Assembly: GCF_009389715.1 (NCBI RefSeq)
Contig: NW_024067996.1
Span: 186,001-250,000, forward strand
DNA: 64,000 nucleotides
Direction of reading: 5' to 3'
DNA from: Phoenix dactylifera
Lineage: Eukaryota > Streptophyta > Magnoliopsida > Arecales > Arecaceae
Shown: piece after piece, positions 11,533 to 25,132 of the stretch
Layout: every line of letters starts with the position of its first letter
How positions within the stretch are numbered: position 1 is the first letter of the stretch
Translations under genes and position numbers: made by a program
Notes under the pieces: model-generated
Seen by the model: only the letters and a program-made list of their open reading frames with translations
Databases searched by the model: none
Told to the model about the DNA's origin: nothing

Positions 11533-12808
11533 TGCCTCCAAAAACAAATTTCACCCCAGAAGGGCTTCAAAAACAGTGATCTTTGGAACAGGTAACCAAA
11601 CTCCAACTTCTAAGACCAATCTCTAGGACTGAAAAAGGATACAATGATGGAGATGGGAAAGGAGATGGAGGGAAAAGGAAACCCACAAAGCCAAATTCTC
11701 AGAAGGGCAACAAGACAAAGGGAAGGCAGAGCCCTTCTGGCTGGTCAAATGGAAGGGAAGAGAAGGGAAAGAAAAGAAAAGAAAAGAGAAAAGAAGTCAC
11801 ATTTTCTGAGACACCAAGGCCCAGAAGACAGATAGGAAGAGTGGGGAGAGAGGGTAGTAGTGTTGGGGAAGCGACCAATAGAGTTGGTGAGGAGAATCCT
11901 AACGTCTCTGGTAGTCTTTTCCAACTCCTAGTAAGTTTATAGAATGCTCTGTTCGGACCCCAAGCTTTGAGCTCAAGGAGACTCTTTCCTATGGCCTCTC
12001 TCCAGTCTTAAGCTCTCACCCATCTCAAGCCTTCTCACTGCCAAATCCCAGTTCTTCCTCATGCAATAAACAAATATAACCAGCCCAACAAACATCTTTC
12101 TTAGAAAGTGCCATGCTTTCCCATGTGAATAATTACCTGCCCAAAATGCCCCTCAAAATGGAGAGGAGAGAGAAGGATGACATCTTAATTTAAATTTTTT
12201 AAAAAATTATATAAGTTTATGAAAAAATTATATCCATATGGCCTTGCGCGCCACCAATCACAACCTCGAGATCCCATGAGACACTTATCTTGATTCTTGA
12301 TATATTGCTATAGAAAAAGGTGGCTGGGATTCATGGCGTGCACAACTATGTGGTGTATGCTAATATAAAATATAATTTCTCCCATTTATATTGAAGTTGG
12401 TATCTGCGGATAACATCACTCCTTGGGACATCTCTTGGGTGGTTGTTTCCCGTGCGATTGTGATGTGCCCTGGTTTCATCTCCCCTTTCTCTTGAATCTT
12501 TTAGTAGCGACCTGAAATGAAACCATGGGTCATGTTTGAAGGTGTGACTCCATCCATTTTAGAAGACCGGCTTAGGTCTTAGAATCCAAAGGAAGTTGGA
12601 TTACCGAATGGACCATGCGCGACTGGTTTGAAACAAAAGAAGCAACCTGACCTTAATCGACTCCACAACTCAATAGAGTCGGTTTGCCGTAAAGACCTTA
12701 ATCTATTTATTAGGTAAACTCTGAAGATCGGAGATGGTGGCACTTTGAAATGTTTGAAACAGCACATGCTAAACGTGGCACATGGTGCTCCCCTTAGCCT
12801 TGGTGCGT

Positions 12809-12811
<3 letters not shown>
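11533..12811. other. 5' flank of the NPH3 gene, intergenic
   Basis: This should hold the 5' leader and promoter of the minus-strand gene. Purine-rich frames at 11583-11942 on the opposite strand are low-complexity and were not accepted as genes. No clear TATA box could be fixed. Confidence 0.35.

Positions 12812-12838
<27 letters not shown>
12812..12838. repeat. AT microsatellite, about 27 bp
   Basis: An alternating TA run in intergenic DNA. Confidence 0.9.
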
Positions 12839-12839
<1 letters not shown>

Positions 12840-15051
12840 CTAAACAGGTAAGTCATTAGTGAAGCTTTCCTATTTCCCGTGGCTGGCTTTTCTACCCCTT
12901 CATAGCTAGCTTAGTTCTCACTAAATTTCTGTTTCCTTAAAGCATTAACTTGCTTACATAGGATGTAAATCATAAGAAAATTAACCCCAAAGCAAGCAAA
13001 CCTACATGCATGCACTTGATGATATTATCCCATATAAATACTGATTTCAGCCAAGCTCTTCAATCCCTTGATAATTCAGCATGAGTGGAAACTTCAGAAG
13101 GGTTCCATTTCTTTTCTCAGAACAGAGAACCTATTTCTTTGAATTCACTTGAAAGGGGCCACTATTATTAAGCAACAAAAATTAAAAAGGACTATCCAAA
13201 ATTGTCAAGCATTGTAAGCAGACGCAATTGAGAATCCAACTCCATTAATTTTAGCTCGACCATGTGGGCTTTACTTCATGATTCATCCTGTTGTAAGTCC
13301 AAATTCTTCAGAGGAGTAACAAATCATATTTTAGTATTCCTAACGACTAACGAGGCCTTCTTAGGTCCCCTTCTCTATTTAATGTTTATATTGAATGTTA
13401 GTTGTTAGGGGCATCAACCATGACCTAACTTGCATTCTATAACTTGTCTCAATAACTGATCGCTTAATTACTTCCCAATAATATATATCAAGCCATGCGT
13501 ACAGGCCCGAGCTTGAATGGTGCGAGTGGTGGTGAAATGGTGGGTGGATATTTTGCCACGGCATGCTTGAGACGGAATAGACGTTGTGCATGGTAATGAG
13601 CCCTTGTAACGACCATTCCAGTCAAAAATTCAGAACAAACATTAAACATAAAAAAAAATTGCAAAAAAAATAATAATTGTGGAAAAAAAATTAATTTATT
13701 TAAAAAATACCGACCAAAATAATAAGTTCACTCTCTAGATGCTCCACATATAGAGTTTTTTCTCTTACCACAAAAGGCATCTCGGCAAACTCTCTTTGTT
13801 TATAAAATCATATTATCTCTCCCACTATAAGAAAATATTAATATCTCACACCAACTAAAAAGCAAACTCAAATATATTAAGTCTAAAGTTAAGCCTAACT
13901 AAAATGAACCTGCACTAAAAAACAAACTTTTCCAACTAGTATTGGAATGGAAAACAAAGATAAAGAGAATCCTAGTACAAATACAATAAGCAATAGACTT
14001 CCAACAAATTAGAATTCAAATTGCAAAAACTATTTCTATTTATCTGTTTATAATTGAAAACTACAAATACAATTGTACATGTTTAGTTGTTTGATGTTGA
14101 AAAATATATGGCAATTTTGCAAGTAATTTGGTAATGTTGCAATTTTGGAAATAATGAACCGTTTACCATTTCTAATAGTAATCATGTTATTTTTATAACT
14201 ATAATAAGAAAGATAATATTATTACTAAATTATTATTCAATTATATATAACAAAAATTACTATAACAATTATATCACAATAAAATAATTTGATATTATAA
14301 AAATTAGATATATTTTTATAGTCCTAAATATATATTTATAATATATATTATTATAAATTGCTAGTAATCATCATATAATAGAAATTATAATATGATTATA
14401 AATGTTATATAGACAGATTAATCTAATAAGAATCATGCAATAATAAATAAATAAGTATATTATGATCATACTATTGTTAATGTTATAACAATAATTCTTG
14501 TAGTGACATAGCATCACAAAACTTATTCAATATTAGAATAAATATACATCAATATACTAATAAATTTATATTTTATAAGATATTTACTATAATAATAATA
14601 TTTATATTAATGAAATAATTAATATATATTTAATATACTAAAATATACAATATTAAAATTCAACAATTGAGAATGGTGAGGGGAATCCTTTCAAGGCTGC
14701 TTCAAATTGCAACTAATCTTCTAGTTGGAAATGTGGCCAATTTTATTTGTAGTTTCAATTACAAAATTTGGGTTCCTTTTTGCAATTCAAATGCAGCATG
14801 AGTTGTAGTTGGAGATACCCAAGTAATCGCTTTGGGCACTTGCAATTTAATTGCAACATTTACAACTAGAATCTGCCTAAGTACAGGTAAATATACAACC
14901 TCTTATTCTAATTAGGTACCAAAACTTCTTGCATCCTTGGCACCTATCTTCCTAGGCACCATGTAGTGTATGTTGTGAGAGAGCAAGTGGAACATATAAA
15001 TCAAAATACCTAAACTAGCAGATGAAGATGTGGGTTTGGATCCACTCCATA
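12839..15051. other. AT-rich intergenic DNA
   Basis: No gene was seen. About 13620-14660 is extremely AT-rich, with many ATAATA and TATAATA strings. It could be a matrix-attachment type region or an old MITE pile, but there is no specific signal to decide. Confidence 0.4.
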
Positions 15052-15059
15052 GGTCATAT

Positions 15060-16290
15060 TAGGGGTGGCAATCTAAAGGTTAAGTTCAACTCAGGTTGAT
15101 ATCATAGATCAAGGCCTATAGGACTTGATCAAACCCGACCTAACTAGCCAGTACATCAAGAATGCCTAACCCAAACCTAACCCACAGCCAACAGGCTAAC
15201 TCTTTGACTTGGTCTGATCTCATTTTGAATGGTTAGACTAATTATTTTCAAAGGTTTTGGACAAAATTATCCTACCTCCATCTAAGTCTAGGCAATTGGA
15301 CCTCTTGTGGGAACTTCTTTTGCCCATACGACCTTTGAGGAATCAGATGTGTTGGTCTGGAAATTTAGCAGAAGTGTAATATTCTCTGTAAAGCTCTCTA
15401 TAAATTCATCCACAATGGTGGTACCTTTCGTCCATTCTACAAGGCTATCTGGAAAGCGACAATATCAGAAAAGACAGATGGTTGTGGTTAGTTTTAAAGA
15501 ACAAATCGCATACAGAAAATATGTTGGCCAAGAAGATTGGACAGTTAGTTCAGGATGCCCTTTATGCAAATCGAGATCAAAGAACAGAACTCATCATTTT
15601 ACCAAGTGCTCTTTCATTAATAGCATTTAGTGCTCTCTCAAAATCTATCTCAATTTGAAAGGTTGGCCTCCAAGTCTTGAAATCCTTTGCACTTCATGGA
15701 AAACCAAGAAAATTCACTCCTACATCAGAAGAGCATGGGATCAACTAGTAATCGCTCTTTATTGGCAGATTTGGGGCGATAAAAACTCCTACGTAATTCT
15801 TAGAAGGAGATCTTCAGTTCATACAGTGTTGTGTAGAATTCTACACACCTTCAAGCTTTGGGAGTCCATCTGCTCAGCCGAGCAGCTCAATGATCACAAT
15901 AAAATCTTGTCCACCATATCTCCCTTATTACTAACCCCACAATGTACCCCTTTTGTGCTCCTTCTCTATGGTCTCCCTTTCTTTTGATTTTGTATCTAAT
16001 CTTTTCCATCAATAAATGTGGCAAAAGTACTTTAATTCCTCTGTTTCTTATCAAAATTTTAAAAAAATTAAAAAAATAAAAAAAATATAAATCATATATT
16101 TCTAAATAAATACATCACATATGTATACATCTCTAACTCAATAAGTTGAGGGGTCCTACCCTAAAGTTCGAGACCTGACCCATTGGCCATCTATGATTGG
16201 TTAAACTGTACCCCGCAAACCCAATGTGCCAAGTAAGACAACTTGGGTCCACATTGGATAAAAGAGGTTGGTCAAAAATTGCCACCCCTA
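15060..16290. mobile_element. hAT-type non-autonomous element, 1.2 kb
   Basis: Terminal inverted repeats TAGGGGTGGCAAT (15060-15072) and its complement ending at 16290 are exact. They are flanked by an identical 8-bp duplication GGTCATAT at 15052-15059 and 16291-16298. TAGGG ends and 8-bp duplications are hAT hallmarks. No transposase is encoded. About 800 bp in the middle is the 3' part of a LINE, annotated separately. Confidence 0.88.
15301..16080 (+). pseudogene. LINE 3' end (zinc-binding RT tail) inside the hAT element
   Basis: Open pieces at 15307-15627 and 15655-15984 resemble the C-terminal part of plant L1-type LINE polyproteins. A zf-RVT-like stretch contains FKEQIAYRK, then CPLCKSR and a later HHFTKCSF, followed by ALYWQIWGDKN, like the usual WxIWxERN. 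An A-rich tail follows at about 16050-16090. One stop separates the pieces. The endonuclease and reverse transcriptase are missing. Confidence 0.7.
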
Positions 16291-16298
16291 GGTCATAT

Positions 16299-18866
16299 GG
16301 CCAACCTAGCATCAACCATTGTCCATTGACACATAGTTACCTTGATAATAGGTTGTATCCCCCTTTCACTTTCAAAAGGAAAGAGAATAAAGAAAAAAAA
16401 CTATTGAAGTATTTCTTAAAATCAATTTTCCTCCGCACATCATACAATTGAACTTTTAGGGTTGTATTACGTTACCTTGATAATTGTCCGTCTTCCCTCC
16501 ATGAAACAAAATAGGTTTGGAGAAACTTTCTTCCAATAGAGGAAGACGATTTTTTGTTTGCTCCTTCATTACTCATGGTACTATAAATAGTATAGACCGT
16601 ACACGGTATTCATGTCTTGCCGCCCCATCTTTTCTCATGTCTAAATGTGAGAATTAGGCCCACCTTCGGTTTGAACGAATGGTACATCAATGGTGGGCGA
16701 CAATAATTGATAATTGATGGAGGCATCTAAAAGTTGGAGAATGAATTAAACATTGTTAAATAGCTTGTGATTCATGAAATTGCAATAATATCCATTAGAG
16801 CATATGAAAGTTTCTTGACGTACGTATTGCTGGCCTAGCAACTCACCATTTCTACTCTAATTGAAGCTAAGGCTGTTGGCTGGCCATTAGTCTATACCAT
16901 ATATTAAGATAAGCATGCTATATATTAAGACAAGCATCAATGGACACGCCCAAATGAAGAATACAAGAATGAAGAGGACATAACAATCCACCACCTCTGT
17001 GAGAGAAAAAAACAACCGATAAACATAGTAATAAAGCGTTTATTTGGATGGCATCACTCCTCGCCACTGGGACAGAGATGGGCCTTCGACTTCAAGTGGA
17101 GCCAGCCCTCAGATAGATGGGATTGGCATACAGAAGAAAGATGAGGATTAGTCCTTTCAGAAGGAGGAGAAGAGTATGGTAATAGAGATGCCTTACCAGT
17201 CACAGTACAAGGAGGATATAATCCCATCTGTTACTAGGAACTAGTAATGCTACAGGGCCCAAATGTTCAGCCACAGCATTTCTTTCAGCACTGGCTGCTG
17301 CATGGAATTAGGAGTCATGGGGTAGAAAATCTTCTGTTCAGAGGGTTGGATCTTGCAGCATTTCTGCTCAGAAGTAGCACCACACAGTTGATGTTGTGCG
17401 GGAATATTTAAAGATGAGCAGTGCTTGTGTAACGCGTGCATTGACTGCTATTTTGAAAGTGCTCCTAATGCTCCCAATGTCTAAACTTCAGCAGGTTGTG
17501 GGCCAAGAGGAGATGCATGTAGATGTGAAATTTTAATTATCACTTATTAAGTGGGTCATGCATTTAATGATCTGCCTCGTTCAATGATTCGGTTCAATAT
17601 ATTTGAAGAAAAAAATTAGAAATTTTGTATAAAGTTTGTGGTGGAAGCAGAAATTTTGTTTCGTTTTAGAAAAGTATAATAGAGATGATATTGTGGGACT
17701 AGAATTTTGTTGAGAGACGATGATATTTCTTATACTCTAATTTTTTTTAATTATAATGGAATCTCTACTTTATTTTCACCTATGGATATAGGTCAGAACT
17801 ATGTGAATCTATGCGTATTGTATTTTTTCTTTCTTTTTATCTTTTTGGACATCTTTAGTTTTCTTTGTTTTCATCTAGATCGTTCCAACATTAGTTTCGT
17901 ATAATGGTTTTTTCTTTTTTTGAAAAAAAAATGTAACATGTTTTCTTTTCTTAAAGGGAATATCATTTTTTTTTCATAGAGAAGTAACATGCCCATGCCT
18001 CTTGTGCAGCGTTTTAATAATGCTGTAAGTGGTATTCCCAAATAACCGGCCTTTTGTGGAGCTGCCTGTCGACTTTCATCATTACAGAAATAACCCCCAT
18101 TATTTCTCATTTCGGACTAGCTTTGTTTATTTGGAAATAAAAGAATAGGCATTATTACATCCAACCTTATTTGTTGTTCTAGTAAAAAAGTGTCCACTGG
18201 ATTAAAATAATTTTTTAGCTGATATTGAAACTTGAATTTTAACTTAATTTGTCACATAGTTGAACAATGAAAATAACAATTATTATTTTTTATAAATATT
18301 GATTATTATAATAAGTCGATAGTGAAAAAACAACTTATATAATTAAATCACTTGTCCAGAAACATCTCTTCGATTGGATTTCAACAAGAAAATGGTGTGG
18401 ACTGAGCCCAAATTTGCACTAACAACTCTAGTTGAGGTCAAATAATTGAAGTTCCATGGCATTTGTCTTGAAAAATAGGTCACAAGATCCTTAGAAGCAC
18501 ATACAGACCCTTAACAAGCAAATCCCTAAGAACTGCCGATTGGACTTGTTTTACCCATTTTCACCTCTCGCCAATGCTTGCTATTTATTTTTTTAAAGAA
18601 AAATTGATGCGACAAGCACCATCATGTAACTATGAAAATTAGATGCTGCAAGCATAGAAGGCCACAGACAAGGAATAAAAAGAATATATATGAAAAAAAA
18701 GAAAGAGGAAGAAAGGGGAAAGGGAGGAAATGGGAAGGAACAATGAAATAAAGAAAAGGGCTTGCCCCAGCCCCACCCTAGCAATCTGGCCCAAATCCGA
18801 CCCTATGGAAAGGCCCAAGCCTGAAATCCCCGCTACCATTGCCCAGTGCAAGCTTTTGTTCCTTTC

Positions 18867-18900
<34 letters not shown>

Positions 18901-19731
18901 CCTTTTTTTTTTCTTTTTTCCTTTTTTTTCTTCTTTTGCTAAACGAATGATTATACAGTTTTAGTACAAATATATCCAAAAAATTAGAGAACAAATAAGT
19001 CACGGAGTACTCTAGGCAACTCTCTCTCTCTCCAACCTACAGAGTTCTTTTGAAGTGATCAGCCACATACGAGGGCTACCCAATCTGCAACCCAATTAGT
19101 CTATCTATAAATATGTTTGGCTTGGAATGCCGTGCTGCCACTAACCATAGTTCTGAGGTCTCGAAGCAAGGGGTGGCACCTACCCATACCGCCCGATGCC
19201 CCTGCTTTTGTTGCTTCTTCGCCGGCAACGTCTCATGTGGACCGTCTCATGGACTCAGGAAAGAGAGCTTTTATTTTCCAAATTATAGGAATATGGTTAT
19301 CATCCATAGAACAATCCCGCCTCATTCTTTGGTTGAAGACTTCACTCACTATAATCCTCTACTTAAATCCTAGATTCCAGCAGCATAAGATATCATCTCC
19401 CCTGTCCGACCAATGGAGTTTGCTCAATTTGATCGGCGATCGGGGGCGGGAAGCATTGATGGACTAGATCTTTATTCCACCCACCCTCTCTTGCTATGAA
19501 GTTAACACTTGGCTTGGATTCAAGCAAATCAATATTACAACATGAGGGCATCTGATAGAATGTCCTACAAGAGAACCAAGGTTCAGTTTCATAATTAATT
19601 TAATTGCCTTGACCAATAGACCAAATAAAACCATCACAAATCAATTTTGAAGCCATGCAAATCTCCTTCCAAACTATTGACGCACCCTTGGGCATTACAT
19701 TAGATCTCCAATCTCTTTTAAAATAGTATTA
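16299..19731. other. Intergenic, no gene seen
   Basis: Only short chance frames occur. There is a T-rich stretch near 17740-17990 and a long polypyrimidine tract near 18861-18939, which is listed separately. A TATAAATA string near 19105 precedes short overlapping frames at 19113-19467 with no recognisable product. Confidence 0.4.
18861..18939. repeat. Polypyrimidine (CTTTT) tract
   Basis: About 80 bp almost wholly C and T, starting as CTTTT repeats and degrading to T runs. It may be the reversed poly(A) tail of an old retroposon, but no body was recognised next to it. Confidence 0.85.
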
Positions 19732-20100
19732 TGTGAGGACTCATGTGGATGTGTGTTTAATCCCATATTGACTATGCACTGGATAGATCTTGGATATTTA
19801 TGCAAAGCCAAAAAATCCAAATAATATCTTCTAACTAGCTTTTTTGGATGAAGACATACGGCATATTTCTATTAGAACTAACTATGGGCTAATCTCAGTG
19901 TTTATGATTATATTCAAAAAGATTTGAACCTTTAGCCTGACGAGGATTTTAGAGCTTAAATCGGAGAAGTATGTGAGGACCCATATAAGTATATATTTAA
20001 TTCTATATCGACTATATACTTAGTAGATTTTGGATACTTATATAGGAAGACAAGGCAAACAGGTTCCATCAATTATACCCTCCAGCTAGCTTTTTTTTTT
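19732..20100 (+). mobile_element. TRIM-2 family copy 1, decayed
   Basis: A left LTR (19732 to about 19868, start TGTGAGGACTC) and a right LTR (19972 to about 20100, start TGTGAGGACCC) share the order of motifs seen in the better copy at 25133-25570: the GTGTTTAATCCCA-like block, GATCTTGGATA and TTCTAACTAGC. The inner part shares the TTAGCCTGACGAGG block. The right LTR is disturbed after its TATATAGG, where short repeats such as GGCAAACAGGTTCC occur twice. The ends are approximate. Confidence 0.7.
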
Positions 20101-22309
20101 AAAAAAAACTTGGGCCAAAGGCAAACAGGTTCCATGACTATTCTTCCAGCTATCTTACTTAACAAAGCCTCCCACCATTTCTCCGTACGTGGTATTCCTA
20201 AACACTACAGGCCCTTGGGTTTACAACTATCCTCCAAGGCCAGCGTATGTAAGGTCCTATTGGCATCATGATTGTTCTCGGCCAGCTGAAGGAGAAGAGT
20301 TGGTCCAACGTTATTACAAGACCAAGGCTTGCGCTGTTAATTAGTTGGTTCTTCGTTTCTGAGCCTTTGAGACTGAAAGGAGCTGGCTCCTTGTCATGCC
20401 TACACACATCATGAAAGAGCAAAGACTTGGTTCTCTTGCTCCATGCTAGTCCAACATAAAGGACAGTTGGAGTTCTCTTTAAAGAGCATGTCACTCTTTG
20501 ATTATTGGTAAGCGTAAGTGGAGTGACCAAAATGATGACTATGATTAACCTGGATATCTTAAGGTAATGAGACTGTTTTGTTGGGTTTTGTGCACTTGGA
20601 ACCTCTCATTTGAATGGTCAAAAATCATTCATGCTTCAATAAGAAGGGCAAACAGCCATTATGATAAAACCTCTCATTACTTTGGCCTAAAATCAAAAAG
20701 AAAGAAGAAAAGTAAAAAGAAAATTACTACAAGTTATTTATTGTTACACTGGACAATACCGAGACATGCATGGTAATCAATTAGAGGCGCTTGAATGCCT
20801 CGTTATGGCCATACAAAATTGCCTTGTTACCGGTTCCTAATTCTTACTAGTTTATAAGCTTCTTTTGTCAAATATTCTTGAGTCATGTCAAAATGTGGTA
20901 CCAAAAGAGGCAGGCAAACAACATAAGTCATTGCATTGCATTATGTAATGTTGGATACTTTCTTCTCATTTAATTCTTTCTGCATAATATTAACCAAGCC
21001 TTTTTCATTTGATCTAGTACCGAAGAGATTGCTAGAATCCTATACCTTCACAGATAGTTTAAGAACATGAAGACAACATCACACACCACCACATGAAACA
21101 ATGGAGTATCCAAATTATATATGCATGGTTATTCCCACCGGAGATCGGTGTTATCTTATATCATTGAGGGATGCCAATTAACAGATCCAAGTCCTCTTGG
21201 CCTTCCAGAGATGTGCCAGTAGGCTAAATTTGTTTTGTATAAGCTTAAATTTTCCTGTCCAGACCTCGCATGTTGTATTAACCAAGCTGTTCGAATTTGG
21301 CCTGACCGAACTGTGCTTGATGCCTAGGTGGAACACTGGGAACGTTGAGCTACCAACACTGCCATGACTTTGGAGAAGCCACCGCCGTTTCTCTCAAAAA
21401 AGAGGACAAGTTCGCATGGTGGTGCAATTGTTGTGCTGCATGACATGCAGCATGAGAAATGAACACACTACATGAATGAATATATCGGAGTTCGAAGCTA
21501 CTTGTCATGCCTTTGTCGCTTGGTAGTAGCTAAGGCAACATTGCACCTTGACCATATTCAAAATTCTCAATAGGTCCTGTTAAAACAAGGGGGGAAGATG
21601 AAATTTATGTATCTTGTATTTCCCGTTACAACAACGATATGTACGTCAATATATAGCCTAGCAATGCGGCCAATAAGAAAAGTATATCGGGACTAATAAG
21701 GTAATTTTAATCATATTTGGACTAATAGAGTAACAGACCCCAAGCAATGACTCAACCCGAAAATAATTTAAATTAGGATTTAATCTAAGATTGGCCTGTT
21801 GGCATTCCCTGTATCTTTGTTTGAGCTAACCTTGGAGCAAACTTCAAAAGGGTGTGCCCCTTGAGGCTGTCATAGGCTCAATTGCCTGTACTCCGGCCCA
21901 AACTTTGCCCATTTACCTAGCAACACACAAGTGTATGCTATTAGTCCCAAGTTTTGGCCCAGCCTATCTAAATGTTAGGATTAAAAGTTACAAACAGGGG
22001 GTCGCTTGGATTGTAGGAGACTTTTCATGGCATCCGCCACTGGCTAAGATATCATAGAAACGGTGTTGAAGAACATATGGGGGAAACATAATAGTTTTGA
22101 GCCATTCCCATGCGATCCCTCTTAAGAGGGACTAAGTATAAATATTATTCATTTTTCTCCCTGAGGAACATGAGTGGAACAGTCGTTTGCATCAGGAGCT
22201 GCTAATAACCAAGTTTGCTTGATCTAGAGCTGAAATGGCCGAAAAATGGGCCTAAGTTTGTGGATCAGCTCAATTAAAACCTATCATTCTATAAAAATAG
22301 GCCTAAGCT
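20101..22309. other. Intergenic, no gene seen
   Basis: A minus-strand frame at 20198-20530 has a CPLC-like string in a neighbouring frame and could be a badly decayed LINE tail, but this is too weak to call. Nothing else was recognised. Confidence 0.35.
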
Positions 22310-22317
22310 TTTTAATC

Positions 22318-22812
22318 TAGGGTGCAAATGAGTCAAACAACTCACGAGCTCTTTGACCGCGACTCGGACCCAGACTCGACCCGACTTGACTACTACCAAG
22401 CTCGAGTTGTTTGAACTGTTTTTTGAGTTAAGCTTGAGTAGCAAAATACTCGGCTCAAAGCTTGCGGGCTTAGTCGAGTATATTTATTTTTAATAGCATT
22501 ATATTTTATTCATAATATATTATTAATTTAATAGTTTAAAATATATTATTACATTATATTTTATTTTAACTATATTTTTTTAATTAAGATCAAGGTTTGA
22601 ATTCAAGCTCGAGTACAGCTTAGTTTATATTTGAGTTAAACCAAATCAATCTCAAGTATTGTTTTTTTTTTTTTTTTGATTAAGTTGAATTCGAGCTTGG
22701 ATTTAAGACTCAATCAATCTTGAGTCGAGTTTTGAGCCTGAGCACTTTAAGTTGAGTTGATTTCAAGCCTCTAGCTATTCAACTTAGCTATATATGCTCA
22801 ATTGCACCCCTA
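22318..22812. mobile_element. hAT-type MITE, 495 bp
   Basis: The left end TAGGGTGCAAATGAG and the right end (complement TAGGGGTGCAATTGAG) are near-perfect inverted repeats. The 8-bp flanks TTTTAATC and GTTTAGCC agree at five of eight positions, as expected for an old insertion. The interior is AT-rich with many TCGAG and GAGTT strings and has no coding capacity. Confidence 0.75.
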
Positions 22813-22820
22813 GTTTAGCC

Positions 22821-24360
22821 ATCACACATACACATATAGGAATATGTGCACTCAAATTATATTTCCTCACCGGTTACCAGGCGGCATCAGGTAGAGTGGT
22901 ATCTGATCTCGGCCCTCATCTTGGGCCTACTGGTTCGGTTAAGTGACGCAGGCTCAATTAAGGTTTGTGGCCATAAAGAAAGCTCTCTCCTTTCTTTCTT
23001 CTCGGCAGTGTCTAGTGTTTGAAGCACATTCTTTTTAGGAAAAGAGGTAACATAAGTTATTGCTTCATCTTTCTTTTCAAAAAATAAAGTAAGATATGTC
23101 CACCGACTCTATCAAGGTGCCGCCGATCTAATTTCCACTTGCAATCCATCTTCTTCCAAACAAATTTTATTAAGGAAGTGGGCAGAGAAGGTTGGTGTGA
23201 AAACCTCCAAACTGTAAAGCATCTTGCACGTCTTCTCTTTCCGTCTTACATTATTGGCTTGACTTACCCCCCATCAGCTAACAAAAAGGTTCATGAGAGG
23301 GCCATCAAGCTCCTCCACTCTTTGTTGCATCTATAATTAAAGAGGCTACCAATAAAGAGGGAAGGTTCATGAAGAGTGTTGCATTCCTAGAAAGAAGGTT
23401 AGCAGATGCTGGCGTTGCATCCATGACCTCTAAAAGTTTCTTATGTGATTGTGTGAAGCTATATATGCTTTGAGATGAATGGAACTGCCCTCAGGTTGAT
23501 GGGATAGACACAGCATTAGTTTCCAAGCACTTGATCAATCACTTTTCTGAGTCATGACAATGTTAATGGAACATTTAGCACATGTAGATGCTCTTATGAT
23601 GGCATCCTCATCAGCTATCTAGCCAATTAGGCTTATGATCAGAAGTAAAGCAGAGAGAATGGAGCTTTAAAAGTTCTTGACTTGAGTGACGTTCATTCAG
23701 TAAGAGAAGTCTCCTAAAAGTCGCAACCTTGAGCACATGCCCTTGCCGTGAGAAAATGGACGAACATCATATATATTATCATTGGGTAAAAGATTGTTTC
23801 AGAATTTCACATCCAACCACTATGCCACCACTTTGCCAAAGATGGCTCCTGGCCATAATATAATGGGCAACTTGTGTTTACGTGATAATGACCACAACGA
23901 CCTTTACAATTCCTGTACAAAACTAAGTTGTGTAAGACCAGCAATGCCACTAACACAAAGCCTTTTTTTTTTTTTTTATTCCAGTGAACAAATATATCTT
24001 CGCAGGCAGGCACCAGTGTCCTTCCAGGAGCTTGCTCATGGCTTCATCTTATGCATGCATGCTTCCCCGTTCTATGGATGAGAAAAATATATATTGGAGG
24101 TGCTAGTAGAAGAAATTGCACGATAAGGGCAAAATCTATATAGATCTTAGGAAGTGCTTACTGCACAAAGATCGATGCTCTGGGCAAGTAAGCAGCTATG
24201 ATGAGTAGTCTGAGGTAGAAGCATCCCTTAACTATGTATTAGAAAATAAGCAAAAGAGACATCACCTTTTTAGAACGATGGTGGCAATGCTTCCTCATAT
24301 CATGAAAATGATGGAAGAACTACTCATGTTAAACACTTTCAGTCATTAAACCAGAGAGAT
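22821..24360. other. Intergenic, no gene seen
   Basis: Short frames at 23139-23336 and 23782-24081 have no recognisable product. A T run occurs at about 23964-23978. Confidence 0.35.
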
Positions 24361-24369
24361 GGGAGCTTC

Positions 24370-24965
24370 ATGTTGGAAAGAATAGATAAGAAGCTAGCTG
24401 GTTGGAAGAGGAAGACACTCACACTAGCAGGAAGATTAACTCTTATAAACTCAGTGCTTCATGCTACCCCAATTTTCTCTGGGGTAGTCAAGGAAACCAA
24501 TCCAAGATTAAACATCTGGCCAACTGGGAATTTGTGTGCCGCCCAAAAAACTTGGAGTTAACTTTGATTTCTGGAGAACTTTGTTCTTTTTCAAGGCAAG
24601 GTTTCCACAATTTCCACTCCACTATCAACACATCTGGACCTTATGGAGAACAGGACTCAAAAGGAGATGTAAACATGAAGGTTCACCGGAGTTTAGCGCA
24701 ATTTCAGATCTCAAGAGTCACCATTAATTGTAGCTAATGGTAGACCTACGTTTTGCATAAGGTTTTGTCATGGCTTCTGACTTGGTCTCCCAGGTCCCCC
24801 ATTCCTTGTCTTTTTCATTGGATGGTAAGCGATCGTGGGACCCACGGTCATTAACCTCAGCCCGTACTATACTACAAAGCTGTGAAGCTCTTTCACGTAG
24901 TCATGTCATCTTAATTTAATAAAATTTTGGGGGAAGTGCTCCTTCCCTCAAAAAAAAAAAAAACG
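24370..24965 (+). pseudogene. LINE fragment (end of RT region) with A-run tail
   Basis: At 24370-24460 the frame reads ERIDKKLAGWKRKTLTLAGR, a very characteristic segment after the reverse transcriptase core of plant L1-type LINEs. A neighbouring frame then gives LANWEFVCRPK, the expected next conserved block. Frames break repeatedly. An A run at about 24949-24963 may be the poly(A) tail. Confidence 0.75.
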
Positions 24966-25132
24966 GAACGTCCCGAGACCAAAGGAGGAGGCCCCTCTCT
25001 CGGCTCACCAGTCGCAACTCACATATTTCATGTTCTAAATCAAAAAAGAAAAAGAAAAGAAAAACTGGGGAACGTCACAACAAATGTAATCATGCGTAGC
25101 CTCTTTGTGACAGCCTCATTGTGCTACAATTT

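Noticed and set aside
11583..11942. 119-codon plus-strand frame upstream of the NPH3 gene
   Set aside because: Lys/Arg/Gly-rich low-complexity text from a purine-rich leader region, antisense to the gene's 5' side.
20198..20530. Possible LINE zinc-binding tail on the minus strand
   Set aside because: Only one CPLC-like string in a different frame was seen, without the neighbouring blocks.
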